Shown: one piece after another, positions 43,173-51,981 of the stretch | Layout of the letters: every line of letters begins with the position of its first letter | Numbering within the stretch: position 1 is the first letter of the stretch | NCBI GenBank assembly: GCA_019637645.1 | Contig: JAHBVH010000045.1 | Location: forward strand, 8,240 to 72,239 | Source of the DNA: Caldilineaceae bacterium | GTDB taxonomy: Bacteria; Chloroflexota; Anaerolineae; Caldilineales; Caldilineaceae | DNA length: 64,000 bases | Direction of reading: 5' to 3' | Position numbers and translations under genes: made by a program | The notes under the pieces: model-generated | The model's input: the letters and a program-made list of their open reading frames with translations, nothing else | What the model was told of the DNA's origin: nothing | Databases searched by the model: none

Positions 43173-45920
43173 CTAGGCACTATCAGCCAACCCGACTGTG
43201 CGGATCTCCTGGGCATTCTGGGCCTGCTGCAGAATATCGTTTAACTGACCTAAGAGGAAATTATCCTCGGTCTGTTGGGCAATCTGACGGACATGGGCGA
43301 AGTAGGCCGCCGACTCTGCCCAATGTTGCTGCGCATGGTGGACTTGGCCTAGGGTAAAGAGGGCATAAGGATAGCTTTGGGGCTCCTCTTGTTCCAAGGT
43401 GCGCTCGGCATAAGCTTGGGCTTTGGTAAAATCGCCTAGCTCAAAGTAGATGGTCGCCAAGTTCGAGGTGTTTTGGGCGATCCAATAGGAATTTTGGCGG
43501 GCTTCAAAGAAGGCTAGCGCTTGTTGGGCGGGCCGGAGTGCAGCTGTAAATTCTTTGAATTGGACATAAACTCCAGCCAAGTTACTGCGTACTTCCTCGG
43601 TGCGCACTCGATCACCCGTCTGTTCATAGAAAGTCAATGCTTGTTCATGGTAGTGGACCGCCATTTCGGCATCGGCCTGATGGGCGGCCAGGACGCCAAG
43701 ATTGCGTTGCACTAGTGCCATGCCACTCTGATCCGCTAACATCTCGGCGGCTTGTAGCGCGCCCAGATAGTGATGGCGGGCCGCGCTGTAGTTGCCAGTG
43801 CTCTCTTGGATCGCACCTTCTAGATTCTCTAGGCGATAGCGTGCCATGAGCGCTTCGCGGCGGGCATTGTGTAGTTCGCGCCGTTGGATATAAACCGTAC
43901 CCCGCTTGGCGTGGAGCCACGTATTTTGTTGGATCAGCCGCGCGGCGGCGGCGATCCCCTCGCCATAGCGTACCAAGGCCGCATCCGTTTCACCGCGTGT
44001 GCGCAAGGCATCGCCAGCCACCAAAGCCGCTTCAACCCCTAGGGTATCGCTTGCTAGCTTTAGCGGTTCAAGCTCTTCTAAGGCATGATCCGACTGCCCG
44101 CAGAGTTGGTATAGCTGGCTACGCAGCAGCCTTAGCTCATGGGCCGTTGCCTCGGGCAGCCGGTGACAGGAAATTTGCTGAAAAACGGTAAGGGCCGCGG
44201 CGGCTTGACCGCGCTGGATCTCCTGATCGGCATAGGGCTGCCAAATGGCAATGGCCGCCGCTGGCTCGTCTGCCCGCTGAAAGTGATAGGCCGCCGCGGT
44301 GTATTCGCCCCGCACGGCGCGAATGTGGGCGGCTTGACGATGGCGTTCTTCCCGCTGCTCGACCGAGAGTTGTTGATAGATCACTTCGCGCAGCGCGGGC
44401 AGCAGCGTAATGCCATCCTGGCTGTTGGTCTGGATTAAATGATGATCGATTAACCGCTGGATGAGCCCATCGAGCGCCGTGGCCGATGGGGGGGCCTGCT
44501 CGGCAAGGGCGGATGCGGACCACGCATCGCGCGGGGCTGGGCTCCGAAAGACTGATAAGGCTTGGAGCAGTGCTCGCTCTGTTTTCCCCAAGCGCTGTTG
44601 GAGGCGCTGCCAAATCGGGGCCAGGGCGGGGGTGCGCGGTAGCTGATCCAACACATCCGAGAGTGTTACTGTCGTCATCTGCGTAGCCATGGTGCGATAG
44701 AGGACAAGCGCCAGCGCCAGCAGGCGTGGGTTGCCGTCCGTGTGGGCATCCAATTGCGTCAATAGGAGTGGCGTAAAGGGGAGCCCGGCACTGGTAAGCC
44801 ATTCAGCTGTTTCGGCGATGGTGAGCCGCGGCAATGTATGAAGAATGTCACTGGTGAGTACAGCCCGTTGTCCCATAAAGAGAAGGGGGGCATGGGTGTG
44901 CAAACCTTCCAGAAAGGCCAAGAGCTGGGTGTGTTGTGTCGGTTCGGTTTCATTATTCAGGGGGCGGAGCAGATCAATTTCATCAAAGCAGAGCAAGGGC
45001 AAGACTGGTAGATCCGCTAGGTCGGCGCGGGCTAGCTCGAGCGCTAAATTAGCGTCTTTGCAGCTACCGCCATTGGCAATCAATTGGAGCCAAAGGCGCG
45101 CGGCACCCTGTTGGTGTAAGAAATTGCCCAAGGCAAAGAGCAAACTCGTGAGCTGATCGTTGAGGGTCAGGCGGACTGTGAACCAGAAAACGGCAGGTGT
45201 CGGCCAATGCTCGGCGAGCGCCATGCCCAGGGTTGTTTTGCCGATCCCACTTGTTCCACAGAGATAGATCGCTTTATGGGCTTGGAGCGCCGTCAAACAG
45301 CCTTCATACAGCTGTTCGCGCCCGATGAGGTTGGTACCCAAAAGCGGCTGTTCGAGACGTAGCGTTGGTTGTAGCCGCAGCAGGAGCATCTTGCCAAGCC
45401 GTTGGATGGCTTCCCGTAGGTGGCGATCATAGGTGGCACGCGAGACATGGAGAATCGCATCATAGATCTCGGATTGGTTGCGGGGTGCGGCAAAATACCG
45501 ATGGAAATAGGTGAGATCGAGGAGGAGGTAGTAGTACCGATCACAGAGGCCCCGTTCCTCTTTTGCCTGGAGCGCGGCTTGCAAACAATGGATTTGATCG
45601 GTCGGCAGCGGGCCTTCCCAAAGGGCGCTCGTTGCACCTTCTAGCTCTGCACAGAGCACCCGGCCACGTTCGGTGGGGGTGGGAACGGTCGATAGGCTAT
45701 GGAGCGCCTGACCCAGAAAATAGGGCTGTGCCAATGGTGATTCAGCACCTAATCGAGCCGGTGTGCTGTAATTGTCTAACGCAAATTTGAGTTGATCAGA
45801 AAAGCTGGTGGCGGCATCAAGCCGGCCACGGCTGCTTGGGCTGCGAGTAGAGTTCGACATAAGCAGTAGTTGTGTAAAACAATTTTTCTTACCCGTTTTT
45901 TGTAAGGATTCGGCAAGCAT
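43173..45920 (-). CDS. STAND-type NTPase with C-terminal TPR array
   Basis: 915 residues (895 if the start is at 45860; neither start has a good ribosome-binding site). Residues about 110-190 contain a possible helix-turn-helix (LHVSRATYDRHLREAIQRL). The NTPase part has Walker A GTSGIGKTT at about 221, Walker B LPLLCFDEIDLL and the sensor-like LLFMGQRAV. A winged-helix-like region and about ten TPR units follow to the C-terminus. Signal-transduction ATPases of this type oligomerise on ligand binding and control transcription, apoptosis-like responses or phage defence. No effector nuclease or TIR domain is attached, so a regulatory role is more likely. Confidence 0.82.
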   Translation of the reverse strand: MLAESLQKTGKKNCFTQLLLMSNSTRSPSSRGRLDAATSFSDQLKFALDNYSTPARLGAESPLAQPYFLGQALHSLSTVPTPTERGRVLCAELEGATSALWEGPLPTDQIHCLQAALQAKEERGLCDRYYYLLLDLTYFHRYFAAPRNQSEIYDAILHVSRATYDRHLREAIQRLGKMLLLRLQPTLRLEQPLLGTNLIGREQLYEGCLTALQAHKAIYLCGTSGIGKTTLGMALAEHWPTPAVFWFTVRLTLNDQLTSLLFALGNFLHQQGAARLWLQLIANGGSCKDANLALELARADLADLPVLPLLCFDEIDLLRPLNNETEPTQHTQLLAFLEGLHTHAPLLFMGQRAVLTSDILHTLPRLTIAETAEWLTSAGLPFTPLLLTQLDAHTDGNPRLLALALVLYRTMATQMTTVTLSDVLDQLPRTPALAPIWQRLQQRLGKTERALLQALSVFRSPAPRDAWSASALAEQAPPSATALDGLIQRLIDHHLIQTNSQDGITLLPALREVIYQQLSVEQREERHRQAAHIRAVRGEYTAAAYHFQRADEPAAAIAIWQPYADQEIQRGQAAAALTVFQQISCHRLPEATAHELRLLRSQLYQLCGQSDHALEELEPLKLASDTLGVEAALVAGDALRTRGETDAALVRYGEGIAAAARLIQQNTWLHAKRGTVYIQRRELHNARREALMARYRLENLEGAIQESTGNYSAARHHYLGALQAAEMLADQSGMALVQRNLGVLAAHQADAEMAVHYHEQALTFYEQTGDRVRTEEVRSNLAGVYVQFKEFTAALRPAQQALAFFEARQNSYWIAQNTSNLATIYFELGDFTKAQAYAERTLEQEEPQSYPYALFTLGQVHHAQQHWAESAAYFAHVRQIAQQTEDNFLLGQLNDILQQAQNAQEIRTVGLADSA

Positions 45921-46509
45921 TGGCCCCGGGCAACACCTATCCTGGAACGATTAATAATATAGAGCGCTAATTCAAGCCGGCAGTGACAATCACGCCTACC
46001 ATGATCTCCGTTACAAGATGGCATTGAAGTGGCAACCCTTCTGTATCGATTTGAGCTTTCAGAAAGAGAGTCAAACAATGCAATCCATGGTTATCGCCAA
46101 CCCACGCAAACGCGCACCAGGTAATATTGGCTCGACCGGCGACTAAGAATTGATGGTAAGCTCCTGACAAGGCTGGGCTGACTGCCGGTAATGGGTTTTC
46201 GTCTGCGTGCTGATCAGTCAAACGCGCTTAGTTGATTCGGCTTTCCTAACGTGTAGTTTACAACAGATGTCGGAATTTCGATAATTCATTTCTTGGAAAG
46301 GGTATATCTACCATTGCGCTACGCTTTCTCGCCAACAGCCTAGTTTGTAACCTGAATCCGCATACCAATAACCTAACTTTTTTAACTTGAGACATTGCTG
46401 CCCTTTTTTGAGACATCAAAGCGGGATTGGCTATGCTATGCTACTTTTATCCAGCCACAATGGATCATCACACATGGCTATCATGCTGACTGGCTTAAGG
46501 AGGGCATCT
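45921..46509. other. Intergenic region, 589 bp
   Basis: It holds no gene that I can support. A minus-strand frame 45967-46221 (84 codons, TTG start) and a plus-strand frame of 22 codons at 46078-46146 lack ribosome-binding sites or family features. The region includes divergent promoters for the STAND gene and for the small membrane protein gene. A tandem CTATGCTATGCTA lies near 46430. Confidence 0.35.
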
Positions 46510-46650
46510 ATGTCACATCATCAAAGCATCTACAACCGTCCCTTAGATCCACGTACGCAACGGGCCATTCGCCTTTGTCTACGGATGATGGGAATATTGG
46601 CATTAACCACCTGTATTATTTTCTGGCTAAGTTTGTTGTTAGTCCGCTAA
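46510..46650 (+). CDS. Small single-pass membrane protein, 46 residues
   Basis: MSHHQSIYNRPLDPRTQ is followed by a hydrophobic helix (MGILALTTCIIFWLSLLLV). A strong ribosome-binding site (AAGGAGGG) stands nine bases before the ATG, which is the main reason to believe it. It lies upstream of an ECF-like sigma gene. Small helices in this position can act as membrane anchors or signal relays for sigma control, but nothing proves it here. Confidence 0.6.
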   Translation: MSHHQSIYNRPLDPRTQRAIRLCLRMMGILALTTCIIFWLSLLLVR

Positions 46651-46806
46651 CCGGCTGCAGGCTGCTCTTCGGCGCTGTCGCCCATTTGCTTCCATTGCCC
46701 ATTTGCTCAACTGAATACGCGATTGACATCAAGCATCGGCGGCTCCTTGATTAGCCGTCGTGACATTCGTGTCACAGTTTGCTTATTGTTTTGCCTAGGC
46801 TGTTCC

Positions 46807-47355
46807 ATGCATCGATACCTTACATCTATTTCAACGGGCCTGCGCCGCCGGTCACTACCGCGTAATCGAAAAGAAGACAAGTTGATCAGCCGCTTATGTG
46901 CTGGTGATCCAGCGGCGTGGGTACAGTTGCTCGATCATTGGAGCCCCTATTTGTATAGCTATGTTCTCTACAATGTGAACAACGACGCCGAGGCGCGCCG
47001 CGTTGTACGCTTGATTCTTTCGGATGTCATCCATACCTTGGCTAGCTCACACCGTATTGTGAGTTTAACGATTTTGATCTTTTCCATTGCTTATCAACAT
47101 GTGTTACGCTATCGTCGACATTTTAGTGACCATGCCCCTGTGGGGCAGCATGCCGTTGACCAAGAAACCGGCGATCACCCTGCCCAACCAGCGCGGTTCT
47201 ATCGGCTTTTTCGTCAATGTACACTAGAAGTCCAGCAGGTGTTGTTGCTCTACTATCTTTGTGGCGTAACGTTGTGGGAGTTAGCGCAGATTGTCGAGCA
47301 ATCTGAGGAGACTGTTACCAAGATCGTAGATCGAGCCCGTTCTTATTTTCGTTGA
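46807..47355 (+). CDS. ECF-like sigma-70 family protein, divergent
   Basis: 182 residues. Region 2-like sequence is DKLISRLCAGDPAAWVQLLDHWSPYLYSY, followed by a poorly conserved central part. Region 4 is at about 140-180 (CTLEVQQVLLLYYLCGVTLWELA, then QSEETVTKIVDRARSYF). The -10 recognition segment of region 2 is weakly conserved (SHRIVSLTILIFSIAYQHVLRYRR), so promoter use may be unusual. The start at 46807 is tentative. It is flanked by two tiny membrane protein genes on the same strand and by no classical anti-sigma factor. Confidence 0.6.
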   Translation: MHRYLTSISTGLRRRSLPRNRKEDKLISRLCAGDPAAWVQLLDHWSPYLYSYVLYNVNNDAEARRVVRLILSDVIHTLASSHRIVSLTILIFSIAYQHVLRYRRHFSDHAPVGQHAVDQETGDHPAQPARFYRLFRQCTLEVQQVLLLYYLCGVTLWELAQIVEQSEETVTKIVDRARSYFR

Positions 47356-47505
47356 TACAGCAGCGCCGTAGCCCAATGAAACTGGAACGAAATATTGCGT
47401 GGTACGTCATCTAGCATAGGATGTGCCTTGATCGGTTGGGTGCTATGCGCTAGGTGAAAGTCGCGGTTGGCGCCATTGCTAGGCTTGGTTGGAGACGCCA
47501 GACCA

Positions 47506-47667
47506 GTGAGTACAATTCTCCTAATTTACCTATTTTTATCGCTATTCGCCTCCCTTCTTTTCTACGCGGTTTGTGTCATGGCAGCCCGCGCTGATCAGCG
47601 CGCCCTCAAAAATGATAAATCCGCGCGCCGCTCTTCCCTCAAACAGCCATCAGAGATCGAGCGCTAA
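47506..47667 (+). CDS. Small membrane protein, 53 residues
   Basis: A GTG-initiated frame encodes one hydrophobic helix (ILLIYLFLSLFASLLFYAV) followed by a strongly basic tail (ARADQRALKNDKSARRSSLK). GGAG lies 11 bases upstream. It follows the divergent sigma-like gene and resembles short membrane anchors, with no known family. Confidence 0.45.
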   Translation: MSTILLIYLFLSLFASLLFYAVCVMAARADQRALKNDKSARRSSLKQPSEIER

Positions 47668-47842
47668 GCTACGCCCTACCTGCCGCGGCGCGCGCCGCGT
47701 TCTATCTAAATTTGTATCGTCTGGTAAACGTCGGTAATTCGTATAAATTACCCGTTACCAAAATAAAGTGTATTACGTCATCTTTGGTGAGCTGTGGCGC
47801 GGCGTTGCCTTGGGTTTACTGTGCCCCGTGACAAATATAAAT

Positions 47843-47925
47843 AGAAGTTACGCACTTGGACCAGACCTGACAGGTTTGGAAAACCTGTCAGGTCTCTGGT
47901 CACGCCGATCAACTGCGTAACTTCT
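47843..47925. repeat. Dispersed palindromic repeat copy inside a longer inverted repeat
   Basis: The core palindrome is at 47863-47895. It is enclosed by GACCA/TGGTC and, further out, by AGAAGTTACGC (47843-47853) and GCGTAACTTCT (47915-47925). The nested structure parallels the copy at 26284-26344. The remaining 47668-47842 spacer shows nothing else. Confidence 0.85.
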
Positions 47926-48017
47926 AATAAAATTTGGCGTCGATGGCTCTTGATGCAATGCCGAATCGCATTGGCGTGTCCTGCCCAAAAGACTCAAGAG
48001 ACTCAAGTTGGCATCCT

Positions 48018-48818
48018 ATGACTACTTCCATCACACACCGCAATCCTTCTGCGTTTGATCGAGGTACACCGCTGCGCAGCCATTGTGTACCACCTACACC
48101 GCTACTATCACAAGCCATGATCCTGTTGGCCGTTAACAACGGCTCAACGCGCACATTGCTCTATGACGGCTTGACCCAAGCTGGCTATGCCGTTCGCTGT
48201 GTCGAGAGTGAGCGCGATCTCTTTGCCTGTGTCACCTACATGGCCGTCGAGCTGATCTTGTTGCACACCGACTTGGCTGATGCTGATGTCTTTGACCTCT
48301 GTGTGAAACTGCGCGCTGAGAGTCATGTGCCGCTAATCCTGCTCTCTGAGCAGAAAAAGCTGAATGACATGATCGATGCTCTTTTGCTAGGGGCCGATGA
48401 TTATGTCGCGCTGCCTGTGACATTGGCCGAACTCAGTGCGCGGTTACACGCCAACTTGCGGCGCGCCGGCTTGGGCAAATATCCCTATCTACCCAGGACA
48501 TTGAACCCCTCCATTTATCTGAATAACCAAAGTCGAACGGTGTGGATCCGTGAGGAAGAAATTCCACTAACGCAGATTGAATTTCGTATGATGTATTATC
48601 TGTTGCAACACGCGAATGCCCCGGTGACCAAAGAGGCATTACTGGCGGCCGCGTGGGGTTATGCCGAAGCGGATGAAATCAATTTTCTCGAAGTGGCGAT
48701 CCGGCGGCTGCGGCAGAAGATTGAGCTGAATCCATCTCAACCAGAATATCTGGTCACTGTGCGGGGTGCCGGGTATAAACTGAATGTCTGTTCTCGGAGT
48801 GAACCCCCCGCTTTATAG
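48018..48818 (+). CDS. OmpR/PhoB-type regulator with degenerate receiver domain
   Basis: 266 residues. The C-terminal winged helix is complete (EEIPLTQIEFRMMYYLLQHANA; VAIRRLRQKIELNP; VRGAGYKL). The receiver domain keeps the fold, but the phosphorylation site is lost. The acidic pair reads NN (ILLAVNNGST), the acceptor position reads His (ILLHTDLAD) and the switch Lys reads Leu (ALPVTLAEL). It therefore cannot be phosphorylated in the usual way and belongs to the atypical, phosphorylation-independent regulators. The start is uncertain: ATG 48018 gives a 35-residue leader before the receiver, and 47934 is also open. No histidine kinase is adjacent. Confidence 0.82.
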   Translation: MTTSITHRNPSAFDRGTPLRSHCVPPTPLLSQAMILLAVNNGSTRTLLYDGLTQAGYAVRCVESERDLFACVTYMAVELILLHTDLADADVFDLCVKLRAESHVPLILLSEQKKLNDMIDALLLGADDYVALPVTLAELSARLHANLRRAGLGKYPYLPRTLNPSIYLNNQSRTVWIREEEIPLTQIEFRMMYYLLQHANAPVTKEALLAAAWGYAEADEINFLEVAIRRLRQKIELNPSQPEYLVTVRGAGYKLNVCSRSEPPAL

Positions 48819-48827
48819 ACAAGCTGC

Positions 48828-48959
48828 TTTTGGCACTATGCCACTGGTCGGTACGGCCAGAGACCTGTCAGGTTTGGAAAACCTGACAGGTCTAGAGCGG
48901 CGTAATTCCCATGTTTTGGCACTATGCCATTGGTCGGTACGGCCAGAGACCTGTCAGGT
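48828..48959. repeat. Duplicated segment carrying palindromic repeat copies
   Basis: A 46-bp segment beginning TTTTGGCACTATGCCA and ending in AGAGACCTGTCAGGT occurs at 48828-48873 and again at 48914-48959 with one mismatch, 86 bp apart. The first copy leads into a full palindrome (48861-48893, orientation AGACCTGTCAGG); the second contains only half of it. It lies between the regulator and the end of argJ. Confidence 0.9.
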
Positions 48960-48971
48960 CTTGTCTCGACA

Positions 48972-50201
48972 TTACGAACGATAATCGCCGTTAATGCTCA
49001 CGTATTCGTGGCTGAGGTCGCAGGTCCAGACCGTTGCGCTGCCACTCCCTAGCCCTAATTCAACCCGAACATCCAACTCCGGCTGCGCAAAACGGGCCGC
49101 GGCATCCGCTTCTTGATAGGCCAGGGGTGTCCCCGCTGCGACTAATTGTAACTCGGGGAGGCGTTCGCCTTGGGTAGCCCCGCCAGTGACAAAGAGTGAG
49201 CAGCGTTCCGGTTCGACGGCAATCCCCGCCCGGCCAATGGCCGCCAAGATCCGTCCCCAGTTGGCATCACTGCCAAAGAAGGCCGTCTTCACGAGTGGGC
49301 TGGTGGCAATGGTGTTAGCACCGCTGTGCGCTTCTGCCACGCTCACAGCCCCATTCACCTGAATCGTGACAAACTTCGTCACCCCTTCGCCATCGCGGAC
49401 AACGGCCTGGGCTAGGTCGATGCAGATCTTGGTCAATGCCGCGACAAAATCGGCATAATCACTGCTTTGCGCACTGGTGATCTCTGCATGACCCGCTACC
49501 CCATTTGCCAACAGTAGAACGGTGTCGTTGGTGCTTGTATCCCCGTCAATACTGATGCAGTTGTAGCTCTGGCCTACCGCACTGCTCAACGCCTGCTGGA
49601 GCAAGGGTTGGGTCACATGGGCGTCGGTCACAATGGTGCTGAGCATGGTAGCCATGTTGGGATGAATCATCCCCGCGCCTTTGGAGATCCCCGTAAAGCG
49701 GACTGGCTGTCCAGCAATGGTGGCGGTGTGGGTAAAGAGCTTGGGGCGTGTGTCGGTGGTCATGATCGCGCGGGCGGCATCTTCCCAACCGTCTGGTCGC
49801 AATTGCTCCACCACTTTGGGGATGCCGCCAAGCACTTTCTCCATGGGCAACTGTACACCGATGACGCCCGTGCTCATCACAAAAACCGAGTTGTCGCTCG
49901 CACCCAGTGCTTCGGCAACTGCCTCGGCCGTGCGTATGGCGTTGGCGTTCCCTTCCACCCCAGTACAGGCGTTGGCACACCCACTATTGATGATGACCGC
50001 ATGGATGCCGGTTGGATTCAAGGCCAACACTTGACGATCATAGATAACGGGAGCCGCGGGAAACTTATTGGTGGTAAAGGTTGCCGCCGCGCGACAGGGT
50101 GCTTGGCTGGCAATCAGCGTGAAGTCGGGCGCACCAGACTTTTTGATGCCTGCGGCAATGCCCGCTGTATCAAAGCCAGGCACGCTGTAGGAAGTGGTCA
50201 T
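48972..50201 (-). CDS. argJ: Bifunctional ornithine acetyltransferase / N-acetylglutamate synthase
   Basis: 409 residues, normal ArgJ length. It transfers the acetyl group from N-acetylornithine to glutamate in arginine synthesis. The self-cleavage site is in KGAGMIHPNMATML, giving a nucleophile at Thr185. INSGCANACTG, SYNCISIDGDTSTND and the C-terminal DLSHEYVSINGDYRS are further signatures. Whether it also uses acetyl-CoA cannot be told. It follows argG on the same strand after a 123-bp spacer that contains a very stable hairpin. Confidence 0.96.
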   Translation of the reverse strand: MTTSYSVPGFDTAGIAAGIKKSGAPDFTLIASQAPCRAAATFTTNKFPAAPVIYDRQVLALNPTGIHAVIINSGCANACTGVEGNANAIRTAEAVAEALGASDNSVFVMSTGVIGVQLPMEKVLGGIPKVVEQLRPDGWEDAARAIMTTDTRPKLFTHTATIAGQPVRFTGISKGAGMIHPNMATMLSTIVTDAHVTQPLLQQALSSAVGQSYNCISIDGDTSTNDTVLLLANGVAGHAEITSAQSSDYADFVAALTKICIDLAQAVVRDGEGVTKFVTIQVNGAVSVAEAHSGANTIATSPLVKTAFFGSDANWGRILAAIGRAGIAVEPERCSLFVTGGATQGERLPELQLVAAGTPLAYQEADAAARFAQPELDVRVELGLGSGSATVWTCDLSHEYVSINGDYRS

Positions 50202-50262
50202 TGGTTTCTCCTTGTTGATCAGAAGGTAGCGCAGAAGACAGAAGGCAGAAGATAGAAGACAG

Positions 50263-50315
50263 AGAAGACAGAAGGCAGAGGTCAGATCGCTTCTGACCTC
50301 TGCCTTCTGTCTTCT
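50263..50315. repeat. Perfect 24-bp hairpin between argG and argJ
   Basis: The arms AGAAGACAGAAGGCAGAGG.. (50263-50286) and its exact complement (50292-50315) enclose a 5-nt loop. Further AGAAGACAGAAGGCAG units lie at 50233-50262. This purine-rich hairpin could terminate or attenuate transcription from argG into argJ, although no T-run follows on the minus strand. Confidence 0.9.
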
Positions 50316-50324
50316 GCGCTCTCA

Positions 50325-51542
50325 TCACTTATTCTGCATGTGCATCAAGGCATCGACTTTGAGGGGGAGGCCAAAGAGGCGGATAAAGCCGCCAGCGTCG
50401 GCATGATCGTAGTCGCTGCTTTCTTCAAAGGTGACATAATCGACGCTGTAGAGGCTATAGGGGCTCTTGCGGCCAGCGAGAATGATATTGCCCTTGTAGA
50501 GTTTCAACCGTACTGTACCGGTGACATTCTCTTCCGTCTCATTGACAAAGGCGGTGAGGGCGCGGCGCAGGGGGGTGAACCAATGACCATTGTAGACAAG
50601 TTCGGCAAAGCGTAAGCCGATCTGTTGCTTATAGTGCAAGGTGTCGCGATCCAAGCAGAGCTGTTCCAGCGCGGCGTGGGCTTTATAGAGGATCGTGCCG
50701 CCGGGGGTTTCGTAGACGCCGCGGCTCTTCATGCCAACCAGGCGGTTTTCGACAATATCAACCCGCCCAATGCCATGCTTGACGCCCAGCTCATTGAGGC
50801 GGAGAACGAGCTCAACCGGCCCCATTGCTTCCCCATTCAGCCGGGTGGGGAAGCCTTTTTCAAACTCTACCTCAATATATTCGGGCTCACTTGGTGCATC
50901 TTCGGGCGCAATGGTCCATTCGAACATGTCCGCCGGCGGCTCGTTCCACGGATCTTCCAGCGGGCCACCTTCGTTGCTGAGGTGCCACAGATTCTTGTCT
51001 TGGCTATAGATGCGCTCCATGGTCGCTTTGACGGGTACATTGTATTCGGCAGCATAATCCAACGCGTCTTTGCGGCCACGGATATTCCATTCGCGCCAGG
51101 GGGCAATGATGCGCAGCTTGGGGTTCAGCGCCATCACGGTCAGCTCAAAGCGCACTTGGTCATTGCCTTTGCCCGTCGCCCCATGGGCAACCGCGTCGGC
51201 CCCTTCGAGTTCGGCAATGCGCACCATATGCTTGGCAATAATCGGGCGGGCGAACGAGGTGCCCAACAGATAATCGCGCTCATAGATCGCGCCAGCTTGC
51301 AGGGTGGGGAAGACATACTCCGTCAAGAACTCTTCGCGCAGATCTTCCACATAGCATTTGCTCGCGCCGGAAGCAAGGGCCTTCTCTTCGAGGCCGACCA
51401 ACTCATCGGCCTGCCCCAAATTGGCGCAAAAGCAGACAACTTCGCATTGATAGTTGTTTTTGAGCCACGGCACAATAATACTCGTATCGAGGCCGCCAGA
51501 ATAGGCTAACACAGCTTTTTTGATCGTAGGTCTTGGTTTCAT
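50325..51542 (-). CDS. argG: Argininosuccinate synthase
   Basis: 405 residues. ArgG joins citrulline and aspartate with ATP. The P-loop-like [15 protein letters not shown] is at the N-terminus. [35 protein letters not shown] and [20 protein letters not shown] are standard motifs. GAAGGG precedes the ATG. The leader upstream contains a Rho-independent terminator and other hairpins, suggesting attenuation control of the argG-argJ transcript. Confidence 0.97.
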   Translation of the reverse strand: MKPRPTIKKAVLAYSGGLDTSIIVPWLKNNYQCEVVCFCANLGQADELVGLEEKALASGASKCYVEDLREEFLTEYVFPTLQAGAIYERDYLLGTSFARPIIAKHMVRIAELEGADAVAHGATGKGNDQVRFELTVMALNPKLRIIAPWREWNIRGRKDALDYAAEYNVPVKATMERIYSQDKNLWHLSNEGGPLEDPWNEPPADMFEWTIAPEDAPSEPEYIEVEFEKGFPTRLNGEAMGPVELVLRLNELGVKHGIGRVDIVENRLVGMKSRGVYETPGGTILYKAHAALEQLCLDRDTLHYKQQIGLRFAELVYNGHWFTPLRRALTAFVNETEENVTGTVRLKLYKGNIILAGRKSPYSLYSVDYVTFEESSDYDHADAGGFIRLFGLPLKVDALMHMQNK

Positions 51543-51596
51543 GGTAATACGCTTTCCCTTCTTTTATCGACCAACAAAAAAATCTACCCAACAAAA

Positions 51597-51727
51597 AACG
51601 CCACCCGGTCTAACCGGCGTGGCGTTGTGGAAGCAATGAACGCAGATACAATCTAATGCGAGCAACACAAGATTGTGTTCCCTCTTAGGCAGAACTGTGT
51701 CCGCTTCCAGCGGACGTTTTCCTAAAG
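51597..51727 (-). promoter_or_regulatory. Structured argG leader with terminator (candidate attenuator or riboswitch)
   Basis: On the minus strand the leader can form, in order: a stem of CTTTAGG (51727-51721) with CCTAAGA (51689-51683) enclosing GTCCGC/GCGGAC; a hairpin AACACAA-TC-TTGTGTT (51679-51664); and a terminator. The terminator has AACGCCAC (minus strand 51626-51619) pairing with GTGGCGTT (51604-51597), with an inner CCGGT/ACCGG, then TTTT. It ends 55 bases before the argG start. A canonical T-box sequence was not found. Confidence 0.65.
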
Positions 51728-51780
51728 CGCAGTGGGTTCATTCGTTGCAACATGTGAAATAGAACAGTTCATCTACAATG

Positions 51781-51850
51781 CTTCATATCCAGCGCTTCAT
51801 ATCCAGCGCTTCATATCCAGCGCTTCATATCCAGCGCTTCATATCTAGCG
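51781..51850. repeat. 14-bp tandem repeat, five copies
   Basis: CTTCATATCCAGCG is repeated head to tail from 51781 to 51850, the last unit with one change (CTTCATATCTAGCG). There are no spacers. It lies upstream of the argG leader and downstream of the aminotransferase gene. The rest of 51543-51981 shows nothing further. Confidence 0.95.
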
Positions 51851-51981
51851 CGTTGATAACTCATCAGGGCTGCACTGTAGGATAACTCACATTGCCAGCG
51901 ATGTCAAAATAGACGGCAAATAACATACGTTTCTGATACAGGGCTCGTGTCAGAGACCGAAGTTTCCTGCTTCACCTGTGA

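Noticed and set aside
45967..46221. 84-codon minus-strand frame upstream of the STAND gene
   Set aside because: TTG start without Shine-Dalgarno sequence and no recognisable family; kept only as a note in the intergenic entry.
51597..51780. T-box riboswitch before argG
   Set aside because: The terminator and stems are real, but the conserved T-box sequence and a recognisable stem I were not found, so only a generic attenuator is called.
51781..51850. Possible CRISPR array from regular short repeats
   Set aside because: The 14-bp units are directly adjacent with no spacers and no cas genes are present; the same holds for the repeats at 5609 and 57884.
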